Part shown: in pieces, positions 49,994 through 57,270 of the stretch
Position numbering within the stretch: the first letter of the stretch is position 1
How the letters are laid out: each line of letters begins with the position of its first letter
Assembly (NCBI RefSeq): GCF_000712075.1
Contig: NZ_JONW01000005.1
Span: forward strand, 377,001-441,000
DNA from: Caulobacter sp. UNC358MFTsu5.1
Lineage (GTDB): Bacteria; Pseudomonadota; Alphaproteobacteria; Caulobacterales; Caulobacteraceae
Reading direction: 5' to 3'
DNA length: 64,000 bases
Translations under genes and position numbers: made by a program
The notes under the pieces: model-generated
Told to the model about the DNA's origin: nothing
Database searches by the model: none
The model's input: only the letters and a program-made list of their open reading frames with translations

Positions 49994-50559
49994 GAACTCG
50001 ATCGTTTCCCGATACTGCGGCCATCGCCCGTGGCCAGGGCCTTGGTCAAGAGCTTCAGGCCCTTGGCGAGGTGTTTCTCGACTGTAGAGACGGACAAGTT
50101 CAACCTAACCGCTATCTGCCCGGGCGAAAGGCCGTGCATTTTTCGCAAGGTCAGCACTTTTCGGCACTGGACCGGCAGCCGCTCGAGGGCGGCCAGCACC
50201 AGGTCCAGCTCCTGGCGGGCGCTGGTCACCGCATAGGCGTCCGGCGCCGGGTCGGGCAGAGCGTCCATCTCCAGCACCCCGATCTGACGGATGCCCACCA
50301 CCTTGGCGCGGCGGAAGCGTTCGAAGGCCAGGTTGCGGATGATGGTCATCACGAACCGCTCGGGCGTCTCCAGCCGTCGCCACTCGGCCACGCCCAGCAC
50401 CTTGGCGTAGGCCTCCTGCACCAGGTCCTCGGCGTCGCCCTCGTCGCCGACCAGCTTGCGGGCGTAGGCCCGGTAGTTGGCCGCGTAGGGCAGGACGCTG
50501 GCGGCGAACCAGCGGTCGATGTCGCGTAGCCAAGCCATGGAAGACGTCCGCCCCCTCAT
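49957..50559 (-). CDS. ECF sigma factor (FecI-like)
   Basis: About 200 residues. Region 2 is visible as RAYARKLVGDEGDAEDLVQE with AYAKVL and FVMTIIRNLAFERFRRAK; region 4 as LERLPVQCRKVLTLRKMHGL and the helix-turn-helix LSPGQIAVRLNLSVSTVEKH. Together with FecR and the STN receptor this is a complete cell-surface signalling set. The start is 50559 or, with AGGGGG 12 bases upstream, 50538 (MAWLRDIDRWF); I cannot separate them. Divergent from the AraC gene. Expected to activate the receptor promoter. Confidence 0.93.
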   Translation of the reverse strand: MRGRTSSMAWLRDIDRWFAASVLPYAANYRAYARKLVGDEGDAEDLVQEAYAKVLGVAEWRRLETPERFVMTIIRNLAFERFRRAKVVGIRQIGVLEMDALPDPAPDAYAVTSARQELDLVLAALERLPVQCRKVLTLRKMHGLSPGQIAVRLNLSVSTVEKHLAKGLKLLTKALATGDGRSIGKRSSSWANRAIKTETR

Positions 50560-50687
50560 CGCTGCGCCGGATCCTCGAGGCGCTGAACTAGCCGCATCGT
50601 GTGTCGGTTTGCTGACAGCGCCCCGGGGCCTTGCCGACGGCGCGGATGGGCTTAGGTGTGAGGGGCGGCGCAGCGCGAGGGACCCCG

Positions 50688-51386
50688 GTGGTGAGCGATC
50701 GGCTCTGGCATGGCCAACTGGACCTCGGCGACCGCTGGGCGGTGTGGACCGGCTCCATCGGGGCCAGCGTCCCGCACCGCCACCTGGCCGCCCAGCTGGT
50801 GTTGGGCGACACGCCGGTGGGCGTCGTGGACGGCCTGGGCCGGCGGCATGAGGCCCGGGCCGTGCTGGTCGATCCCCTGGTTCAGCATCGCCTTGAGCCG
50901 CACGACCAGGCCCGCCAGGTCTTCGTCGAGGCCATGGCCCCCAGCGCCGAGGCCGTGGCCATGCTGACGGCCCTGCGCCCCCTGCCCGACGCGCTGGTCC
51001 TCAGCTCGCCCAATCCGCGCCTCCAGGCTTGGCGGCGCATCCTGACCGATCCCGAACCGCATGACGCCGCGCCGCTGCCCGAGGCCCTCGCGCGCTCGCT
51101 GGCCGTGATCGACGCGCGGCTGGCCGAAGGACCCGTGCCCCTGGCCGTGGCGGCCTGGGCGGCGAACCTGTCGCCCGAGCGCTACCGCCACCTGTTCGTC
51201 GAGGCCCTGGGCCTGCCCTATCGCCGCTACCTGCTGTGGCGCCGGGTCCAGCGGGCCTTCGTGGCGCTGAAGTCCGGCGAGGACGTGACCGCCTCGGCCC
51301 ACCTGGCGGGCTTCGCCGACGCCGCCCATTTCGCCCGCACGCTGAAGGGGATGTTCGGGGTGATGGCGACGCAGATCCCGGTTTGA
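50688..51386 (+). CDS. AraC-family regulator with unusual N-terminal domain
   Basis: 232 residues. The C-terminal AraC helix-turn-helix pair is at about 145-225: VAAWAANLSPERYRHLFVEA, then LWRRVQRAF, ASAHLAGFADAAHFARTLKG and MFGVMATQ. The N-terminal part (1-115) reads as a small cupin-like sensor with HRHLAAQLVLG. The start is a GTG at 50688 with GAGGG six bases upstream; a nearby ATG (50646) has no site and a weak reading. It is divergent from the sigma/FecR/receptor genes, and might respond to a ligand tied to that locus, but a target cannot be assigned. Confidence 0.85.
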   Translation: MVSDRLWHGQLDLGDRWAVWTGSIGASVPHRHLAAQLVLGDTPVGVVDGLGRRHEARAVLVDPLVQHRLEPHDQARQVFVEAMAPSAEAVAMLTALRPLPDALVLSSPNPRLQAWRRILTDPEPHDAAPLPEALARSLAVIDARLAEGPVPLAVAAWAANLSPERYRHLFVEALGLPYRRYLLWRRVQRAFVALKSGEDVTASAHLAGFADAAHFARTLKGMFGVMATQIPV

Positions 51387-51414
51387 GGCCGCCGCACCAA
51401 AATCGTTGTCATCC

Positions 51415-51517
51415 CGGAAGCCTCGTAGAGGCTGTCCGGGACCTAGGGGACTGGGCGAATGCTGTGCGACTGCCCCTGGGTCCCGGACAAGTGCTGCGCA
51501 CTTTCCGGGATGACAAC
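51415..51517. repeat. Cloverleaf palindromic repeat, family B, copy 4
   Basis: Copy in which both hairpins carry paired changes: GCCTCGTAGAGGC on the left and AAGTGCTGCGCACTT on the right (others AAGCGCTACGCGCTT). The apical core is oriented as in copies 3 and 5. The right flank CGTGGGA is shared with copy 2. Confidence 0.9.
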
Positions 51518-51593
51518 CGTGGGATGGCGGCTAAGTGAGCCCCCTAGCCGCTACGTTCAATCGCCCTCCTCCGCCGCCGGCCATGCTGCCCCC

Positions 51594-52292
51594 ATGACCG
51601 ACACCCGCCCCCCGGACACCCGCCCCTACGTCCCCGCCCTCGGCCGGCCCGAACTGACCGGCCTCTACGACTACGTCGTCGCCCTGGCGACCCGCGAGCG
51701 GACCTGGCGCTCGGCCCTGGTCGCCCTGATCGATCCCCGGCCCGGCGAGACCATCCTCGACGTCGGTTGCGGCACCGGCGCCCTGGCGGTGATGCTGAAG
51801 ACCGCCTGCCCGGCCGCGCGGATCGTCGGGGTCGATCCCGATCCGGCCATCCTGGCCCTGGCGACCGCCAAGGCGCGCAGGGCGGGGGTCGAGATCGACT
51901 GGCGCCGGGCCATGGGCGACCGGCTGGCCGAGGTCGCGCCGGCGGGATCGGCCGACAAGGTCGTCTCCAGCCTGGTGCTGCACCAGTGCCCCCTGCCGAT
52001 GAAGCTGGCCATTCTCCAGGCCATGCACGCGGCGCTGAAGCCGGGCGGGGCGATGATCGTCGGCGACTACGGCCTGCAGCGCACGGCGTTGATGCGGCTG
52101 CTGTTCCGTCAGGTGCAGATGGTCGACGGCTTCGCCCTGACCGAGCCCAACGCCAAGGGCGTGCTGCCGTCGCTGATGGCCCAGGCCGGCTTCGCGGGCG
52201 TCGAGGAGCGGCGCGTGGTCCCCACCCTGACCGGCTCGATCTCGCTCTACCTGGCGACCAGACCGGAGCCCAAAGCCCTTCCCCGCGTTTGA
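51594..52292 (+). CDS. SAM-dependent class I methyltransferase
   Basis: 232 residues with the SAM-binding motif I ILDVGCGTGALAVMLK, motif II IVGVDPDP and a post-I acidic residue, plus LHQCPLPMKLAILQAMHAAL and LKPGGAMIVGDYG typical of the UbiE/Methyltransf_11 class. The acceptor is unknown. The ATG at 51594 was chosen because earlier in-frame codons derive from repeat B. It lies 26 bp ahead of the FadE-type gene on the same strand, so they may be cotranscribed, although that pairing carries no obvious biochemical logic. Confidence 0.87.
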   Translation: MTDTRPPDTRPYVPALGRPELTGLYDYVVALATRERTWRSALVALIDPRPGETILDVGCGTGALAVMLKTACPAARIVGVDPDPAILALATAKARRAGVEIDWRRAMGDRLAEVAPAGSADKVVSSLVLHQCPLPMKLAILQAMHAALKPGGAMIVGDYGLQRTALMRLLFRQVQMVDGFALTEPNAKGVLPSLMAQAGFAGVEERRVVPTLTGSISLYLATRPEPKALPRV

Positions 52293-52318
52293 CGTCCATC
52301 TGTTTCCGAGGTGGCGTC

Positions 52319-54631
52319 ATGACCGATTTCGATTTCCGCCGGGACCTGATCTCCCGGCCGATCCTGCAATGGGCGCGCGGCGTCATGCCCGCCCTGTCCC
52401 AGACCGAGCGCGAGGCGATCGACGCCGGCGACACCTGGTGGGACGCGGCCCTGTTCACCGGCGATCCGGACTGGAACGAACTGCTGGCCTTCCCCACGCC
52501 GAAGCTGCGCCCGGACGAGCAGGCCTTCATCGACGGGCCCGTCGACACCCTGTGCGCCATGCTCGACGACTGGACCATGACCTGGGAGACGCGCGACCTG
52601 CCGCCCCAGGCCTGGGCCTATCTGAAGAGCCAGAAGTTCTTCGGCATGATCATCCCCAAGGACTACGGCGGCCTGGGCTTCAGCGCCTTCGGCCACGCCG
52701 AGATCGTGCGCAAGATCGCCACCCGCTCGGTGTCGGCGGCGGTGACGGCCATGGTGCCCAACAGCCTGGGTCCGGGCGAGCTGATCATGAAGTTCGGCAC
52801 CCAGGCCCAGCGCGACCACTGGCTGCCGCGCCTGGCCGACGGCCGCGAGGTGCCCGCCTTCGGCCTGACCAGCCCCGAGGCCGGGTCCGACGCCGGGGCC
52901 ATGATCGACGAGGGCGTGGTCTGCCGCGGGCAATGGAAGGGCCAGGAGGTCCTCGGCATCCGCCTGAACTGGCACAAACGCTACATCACCCTGGGACCGG
53001 TCTGCACGGTGCTGGGCCTGGCCTTCAAGCTGCGCGACCCGGACGGCCTGCTGGGCGGCGAGGAGGACATCGGCATCACCTGCGCCCTGGTCCCCACCGA
53101 CACGGCCGGGGTCGAGATCGGCCGCCGCCATCTGCCCGCCTTCCAGACGTTCCAGAACGGTCCCAACTGGGGCAAGGACGTCTTCATTCCGATGGACCTG
53201 GTGATCGGCGGGGCCGAGCGCGTGGGCCAGGGCTGGAAGATGCTGATGACCGCCCTGGCGGCGGGTCGGGGCATCTCGCTGCCGGCCCTGTCGGGCGCGG
53301 CGGCGTCGTTCAGCGCCCTGACCACCGGCGCCTACGCCCGCGTGCGCAGCCAGTTCAACGTGCCGATCGGCAAGTTCGAGGGCGTGCAGGAGCGCCTGGC
53401 CCGCATCGCCGGCAACGCCTACCTACTGGACGCCGGTCGCCGCCTGACCTGCGCGGGCCTGGACCTGGGCCATCACCCGTCGGTGATCTCGGCCCTGCTG
53501 AAGTCGGGCGCCACCGAGCGGATGCGGGTGGTCGTCAATGACGCCATGGACGTGCACGGCGGCAAGGCGGTGATCGAGGGGCCGCGCAACTACATGGGCT
53601 CGCAATACCGGGCGATCCCGGTGGGCATCACGGTCGAGGGCGCCAACATCCTGACCCGCAGCCTGATGGTGTTCGGCCAGGGCGCGATCCGGGCCCACCC
53701 GTACCTGCTGCAGGAGATCCTGGCCATCGGCGAGGAAGACCGCGCCAAGGGACTGGCCGACTTCGACGCGGTGTTCTGGAAGCACGTGGCCCATTCCGTC
53801 CGCACGGGCCTGCGGGCCTGGAGCCGCAGCTGGACCGGCGGCGCCTTCGCCCCCGCGCCGGACGCCGGACGGGCCTCGAAATTCTACCGCCGGATGGGCC
53901 GCTACAGCGCCGCCTTCGCCCTGACCTCGGACATCGCCCTGCTGACCCTGGGCGGCGCGCTGAAGCGCAAGGAGATGCTGTCGGGCCGCCTGGGCGACAT
54001 CCTGGCCGAGCTCTATTTCCTGTCGGCCGCCCTCAAGCGCTGGGAGGACGAGGGCCGCCAGGACGCCGACTTCCCGCTGCTGCAATGGTGCATGGACACG
54101 GGCTTCGCCACGATCGAGCAGCGCTTCGACGAGGTGTTCGCCAACCTGCCCAACCAGCTCGCCGGCTGGCTGCTGCGTGCGGCGATCCTGCCGCTGGGGC
54201 CGCGCCGCCGGGGGCCCTCGGACAAGGTCACCACCGCCTGCGCCGAGCTGCTGCTGCACCCTTCCGAGACCCGCGACCGGCTGATCGAGAACGTCTATGT
54301 GGGCGGCGCCGACGAGGCCGTCGGCCAGCTGATCGACGCCTTCGAACGGGTGGTCGCCACCCAGCCGATCCACGACCGCCTGCGCGCCCAGAAGGTCCGC
54401 CACTGGCGGGACGGGGTCGAGCAGGGCTGGGTGTCGGCGGAGGAGATCGCGGCCCTGGAGGCCGCCGACAAGGCCGTGGCGGCGGTGATCGCCGTCGACG
54501 ACTTCGCGCATGACGGGCTGAGCACCCGGAGCGTCGCCGACGCCCATCCCGCGCCTCCGATCTGGACCGACGGCGTGACGCCGCGGCCGGGGTTCGAGGA
54601 GCAGCGGACATTCAGCGGGGTGGGGCCGTAG
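52319..54631 (+). CDS. fadE: FadE-type acyl-CoA dehydrogenase
   Basis: 770 residues, similar in layout to E. coli FadE (about 814 residues) but without its N-terminal membrane helices. Core ACAD motifs are FGMIIPKDYGGLGFSAFGHA, FGLTSPEAGSDAGAM, IRLNWHKRYITL and the FadE-specific ITVEGANILTRSLMVFGQGA and AIRAHPYLLQEI. A long helical C-terminal extension of about 250 residues, typical of FadE, is present. It catalyses the first step of beta-oxidation of fatty acyl-CoA. The ATG at 52319 has GAGG eight bases upstream. A family D hairpin follows the stop. No PsrA-like site precedes this gene, unlike the 36366 dehydrogenase. Confidence 0.94.
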   Translation: MTDFDFRRDLISRPILQWARGVMPALSQTEREAIDAGDTWWDAALFTGDPDWNELLAFPTPKLRPDEQAFIDGPVDTLCAMLDDWTMTWETRDLPPQAWAYLKSQKFFGMIIPKDYGGLGFSAFGHAEIVRKIATRSVSAAVTAMVPNSLGPGELIMKFGTQAQRDHWLPRLADGREVPAFGLTSPEAGSDAGAMIDEGVVCRGQWKGQEVLGIRLNWHKRYITLGPVCTVLGLAFKLRDPDGLLGGEEDIGITCALVPTDTAGVEIGRRHLPAFQTFQNGPNWGKDVFIPMDLVIGGAERVGQGWKMLMTALAAGRGISLPALSGAAASFSALTTGAYARVRSQFNVPIGKFEGVQERLARIAGNAYLLDAGRRLTCAGLDLGHHPSVISALLKSGATERMRVVVNDAMDVHGGKAVIEGPRNYMGSQYRAIPVGITVEGANILTRSLMVFGQGAIRAHPYLLQEILAIGEEDRAKGLADFDAVFWKHVAHSVRTGLRAWSRSWTGGAFAPAPDAGRASKFYRRMGRYSAAFALTSDIALLTLGGALKRKEMLSGRLGDILAELYFLSAALKRWEDEGRQDADFPLLQWCMDTGFATIEQRFDEVFANLPNQLAGWLLRAAILPLGPRRRGPSDKVTTACAELLLHPSETRDRLIENVYVGGADEAVGQLIDAFERVVATQPIHDRLRAQKVRHWRDGVEQGWVSAEEIAALEAADKAVAAVIAVDDFAHDGLSTRSVADAHPAPPIWTDGVTPRPGFEEQRTFSGVGP

Positions 54632-54639
54632 ACGACTTG

Positions 54640-54704
54640 GGGGACACACACTCACCCATGGGCTTCGCCAGGTCGGCAAGGTCTCAGGGTGAGTGTGTGT
54701 CCCC
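54640..54704. repeat. GGGGACACACACTCAC hairpin, family D, copy 3
   Basis: GGGGACACACACTCACCC and GGGTGAGTGTGTGTCCCC arms around a 29-base loop, starting eight bases after the fadE stop. The stem is the best paired of the three copies (13087, 16027, this one). Confidence 0.8.
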
Positions 54705-54796
54705 GCCTTCAAACTCCGCGCTTGATTTATAATATAATTGACGACACCTTCCGCCCGCCTCCTCAACGAGGCGTGTAAACGTCGGGAGAGAACGTC

Positions 54797-56164
54797 ATGC
54801 GGGGCAACCGCTTCATCATCGCCGGGATGGCCGCCAGCCTGATCAGCCTCAGCGCCGCCCAGGCCGCCCCGGACTCCATGAAGCCCCCGATCTATCTCGG
54901 CGTGGACATCTCCTACGCCAACGAGATGGACGACTGCGGCGCGGTCTACAAATCCGGCGGCCAGCAGGTCGACCAGTTCCGGTTCTTCAAATCGGCCGGC
55001 GCCAACGTCGCGCGCATCCGCATCTGGAACGATCCGGACTGGACCAAGTACTCCAACCTCGCCGACGTGAAGCGCAGCATCAAACGCGCCAAGCAGGCCG
55101 GAATGCAGGTGCTGCTGGACTTCCACTATTCCGACGACTGGGCCGACGGCGACAAGCAGATCGCCCCCAAGGCCTGGGCCAAGCTCTCGACACAGGACCA
55201 GGCCAAGGCGTTGTACGCCTTCACCCACGACACCCTGGTCGAACTGGACCGCGAGGGCCTGATGCCCGAGCTGGTGCAGGTGGGCAACGAGACCAACGGC
55301 GAGATCGTCTCCAGCCTGGCCAAGGCCAAGGAACCCATCCACTGGGACCGCAACGCCCTGCTGTTCAACGCCGGGATCAAGGCCGTGCGCGACGCCGGCA
55401 AGGAGACGGGCAAGCCGCCCCGGGTGATGCTGCATATCGCCCAGCCCGAAAACGCCGAGCCCTGGTTCGCGGCGGCGACCAAGGCCGGCGTCACCGACTA
55501 CGACATCATCGGCCTCAGCTACTACAGCAAGTGGTCCAAGCGCTCGATGGCCCAGCTGGGCCAGACGATCGACCGGCTGCGCCACACCTACGCGGCCGAC
55601 GTCCTGGTGGTCGAGACAGCCTATCCGTTCACGACAGAGAACGCCGACACCTCGCCCAACCTGCTGGGCGAGGACTCGCTGATCGCCGGTTATCCGGCCA
55701 CGCCGGCGGGCCAACAGAAATATCTGGTCGACCTGACCCAGCTGGTGCTGTCCAGCGGCGGCACGGGCGTCTTCTACTGGGAGCCGGCCTGGGTCTCGAC
55801 CAAGTCGTGCGGCACCCGCTGGGGCAAGGGCTCCAACTGGGAGAACGCGGCGGTGTTCGACTACAAGGGCCAGGACAACGGCAGCGCCGAGGCCTGGCTG
55901 AAGCACGCCTACGTCCTGCCGGTGGAGGTGACGTTCAAGACCAAGGCGACGAGCGAAGCCGCCTTCATCGACGGCGACTTCCTGGCCGGCGTCGGCCCCA
56001 GGCCCATGACCCGCGAGGGCGACGCCTTCGTCTACCGCACGCGCTTGGCGCCCGGGACCTCGGTGACCGTGGCCACGGCGACGACGGCGGCGGGCGTGGC
56101 GGACGCCTCGGCGGTCACCGCGACGGTGGGACAGCGAGCCAGCGTGGTGCGGGTGGGGGAGTAA
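54797..56164 (+). CDS. GH53 arabinogalactan endo-beta-1,4-galactanase
   Basis: 455 residues with signal peptide (cleavage near AQA-AP). The (beta/alpha)8 fold of GH53 is recognised from IYLGVDISYANEMDDCG, VLLDFHYSDDWAD, the acid/base Glu165 in VQVGNETNGEI and the nucleophile Glu273 in VVETAYPF. It ends with YWEPAWVSTK and a C-terminal beta-rich domain (about 370-455). It cuts beta-1,4-galactan side chains of pectin to oligosaccharides at the cell surface or in the periplasm. The ATG at 54797 follows GGGAGAG. It is the first gene of the galactan locus; TonB receptor and GH2 follow downstream. Confidence 0.95.
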   Translation: MRGNRFIIAGMAASLISLSAAQAAPDSMKPPIYLGVDISYANEMDDCGAVYKSGGQQVDQFRFFKSAGANVARIRIWNDPDWTKYSNLADVKRSIKRAKQAGMQVLLDFHYSDDWADGDKQIAPKAWAKLSTQDQAKALYAFTHDTLVELDREGLMPELVQVGNETNGEIVSSLAKAKEPIHWDRNALLFNAGIKAVRDAGKETGKPPRVMLHIAQPENAEPWFAAATKAGVTDYDIIGLSYYSKWSKRSMAQLGQTIDRLRHTYAADVLVVETAYPFTTENADTSPNLLGEDSLIAGYPATPAGQQKYLVDLTQLVLSSGGTGVFYWEPAWVSTKSCGTRWGKGSNWENAAVFDYKGQDNGSAEAWLKHAYVLPVEVTFKTKATSEAAFIDGDFLAGVGPRPMTREGDAFVYRTRLAPGTSVTVATATTAAGVADASAVTATVGQRASVVRVGE

Positions 56165-56190
56165 ATACCCCTCCCCTCAGCCACTCAAAG

Positions 56191-56234
56191 GTTGTCATCC
56201 CGGAAGCCCCGCAGGGGCTGTCCGGGATGACAAC
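56191..56234. repeat. Shortened family B repeat, single hairpin
   Basis: Contains only the outer stem (GTTGTCATCCCGGAA) and left hairpin (GCCCCGCAGGGGC) and then closes directly with TCCGGGATGACAAC. This equals the full element with the central stem, core and right hairpin deleted, as slippage between the two CCGGGA sites would produce. Confidence 0.85.
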
Positions 56235-56252
56235 GGTTTTGGGTGAACCCCG

Positions 56253-56963
56253 CTACTTCCCGTAATCCAGGCTCGGATACCAATCCCCGCCGCGCCCCTC
56301 CGGCGTCATGTCCAGGAAGTTCCACAGCGGGACCAGGTCGGGGGCGCCGCGGGGATCCTGGCCGGGATCGGCGCTGTCGCCGGTCATCTCGCCGGACCAG
56401 AAGTGGCGGATCGTCCCGCCCCGGCGGGTGAAGACGTTGTAGGCCGGGATCTCGTCGCCGTTCGGCAGCAGGCCGAAATAGTCGCGCGAGTAGTTCCCGT
56501 TCAGGTCGGTGTAGAGCCGCAGGTTCCGCCAGCCGCGTTCCCGCTTGAAGGCCAGCAGCTTGTCGAGCGGCGAGCGGGCCACCACCGCCAGCGACATCTT
56601 CTGGTCGAGGTCGGCGGCGTTGCCGTCCAGCGGGCCCAGCAGGGCCGTGCACATCGGGCAGGGCCGCTCGCGCTGCGGTCCGAACATGTAGCTGTAGACG
56701 CCCAGGGTCTGCTTGTCGCGGAACAGGCCGGCGAAGTCGACGCGGCCCTCCTCGCCCTCGAACTGGTAGTCGCCCCGCACCTCGCCGCCGGGCGGCAGGT
56801 CGCGGCGCTGCTGGGCGACGCGTTCGAGATGGCGGCGCAGCTCCAGCTCCTCGGCCAGCAGCGCGGTGCGGGCGGCGCGGTATTCGGGACTTTCGTTGGG
56901 GAACCGCACCGGGCTGCGCGCGGCGAGTTCGGCGGCGGGGGTGAGGGTTGGTCGGGCGTCCAT
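56253..56963 (-). CDS. DUF899-family (thioredoxin-like) protein
   Basis: 236 residues. The DUF899 pattern is clear: MFGPQRERPCPMCTALLGPL with the conserved CPMC, the preceding FAGLFRDKQTLGVYSY, VARSPLDKLLAFKRERGW and IRHFWSGE near the end. Members have a thioredoxin-like fold and are often annotated as dithiol-disulfide isomerase related; the reaction is unproven. The ATG at 56963 has GGAGG eight bases upstream; an in-frame ATG at 56993 has none. It sits inside the galactan locus on the opposite strand, so its link to galactan use is doubtful. Confidence 0.85.
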   Translation of the reverse strand: MDARPTLTPAAELAARSPVRFPNESPEYRAARTALLAEELELRRHLERVAQQRRDLPPGGEVRGDYQFEGEEGRVDFAGLFRDKQTLGVYSYMFGPQRERPCPMCTALLGPLDGNAADLDQKMSLAVVARSPLDKLLAFKRERGWRNLRLYTDLNGNYSRDYFGLLPNGDEIPAYNVFTRRGGTIRHFWSGEMTGDSADPGQDPRGAPDLVPLWNFLDMTPEGRGGDWYPSLDYGK

Positions 56964-57270
56964 GGCGACGGCCTCCGTTTCTGATGTCGACATAACTGAA
57001 GACGCGCGAGGTGGGTTCTTTGCGACACAGCGGTCCGACAAATCGGCCGTCCCACATGCTGAGGCTTGTCATGTGTGATTGATATGATAAATAAAGGCTC
57101 CGCTTGGCGCTCGCGCCAGGACGGGAGCGCTCGCCAGAAGCGCAACGGCGCGGACCCCGCGCCCACCTCGAACCGGCCGCCTTTTTCGCGCCGGAGAGTT
57201 CACCGCATCACAAACACAGAGCAGCCGCGTCTTTGCGAACGCGGCGCCGTCGTCCCTGGGGGAACCAACG
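56964..57270 (+). other. Promoter and leader region ahead of TonB receptor
   Basis: 307 bp without a gene, between divergent DUF899 and receptor genes. It contains an AT-rich stretch with CACATG-N11-CATGTG at 57053-57075, followed by GATTGATATGATAAATAAA, a likely promoter zone. From 57105 to 57270 it is GC-rich leader with no supported frame. Confidence 0.5.
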
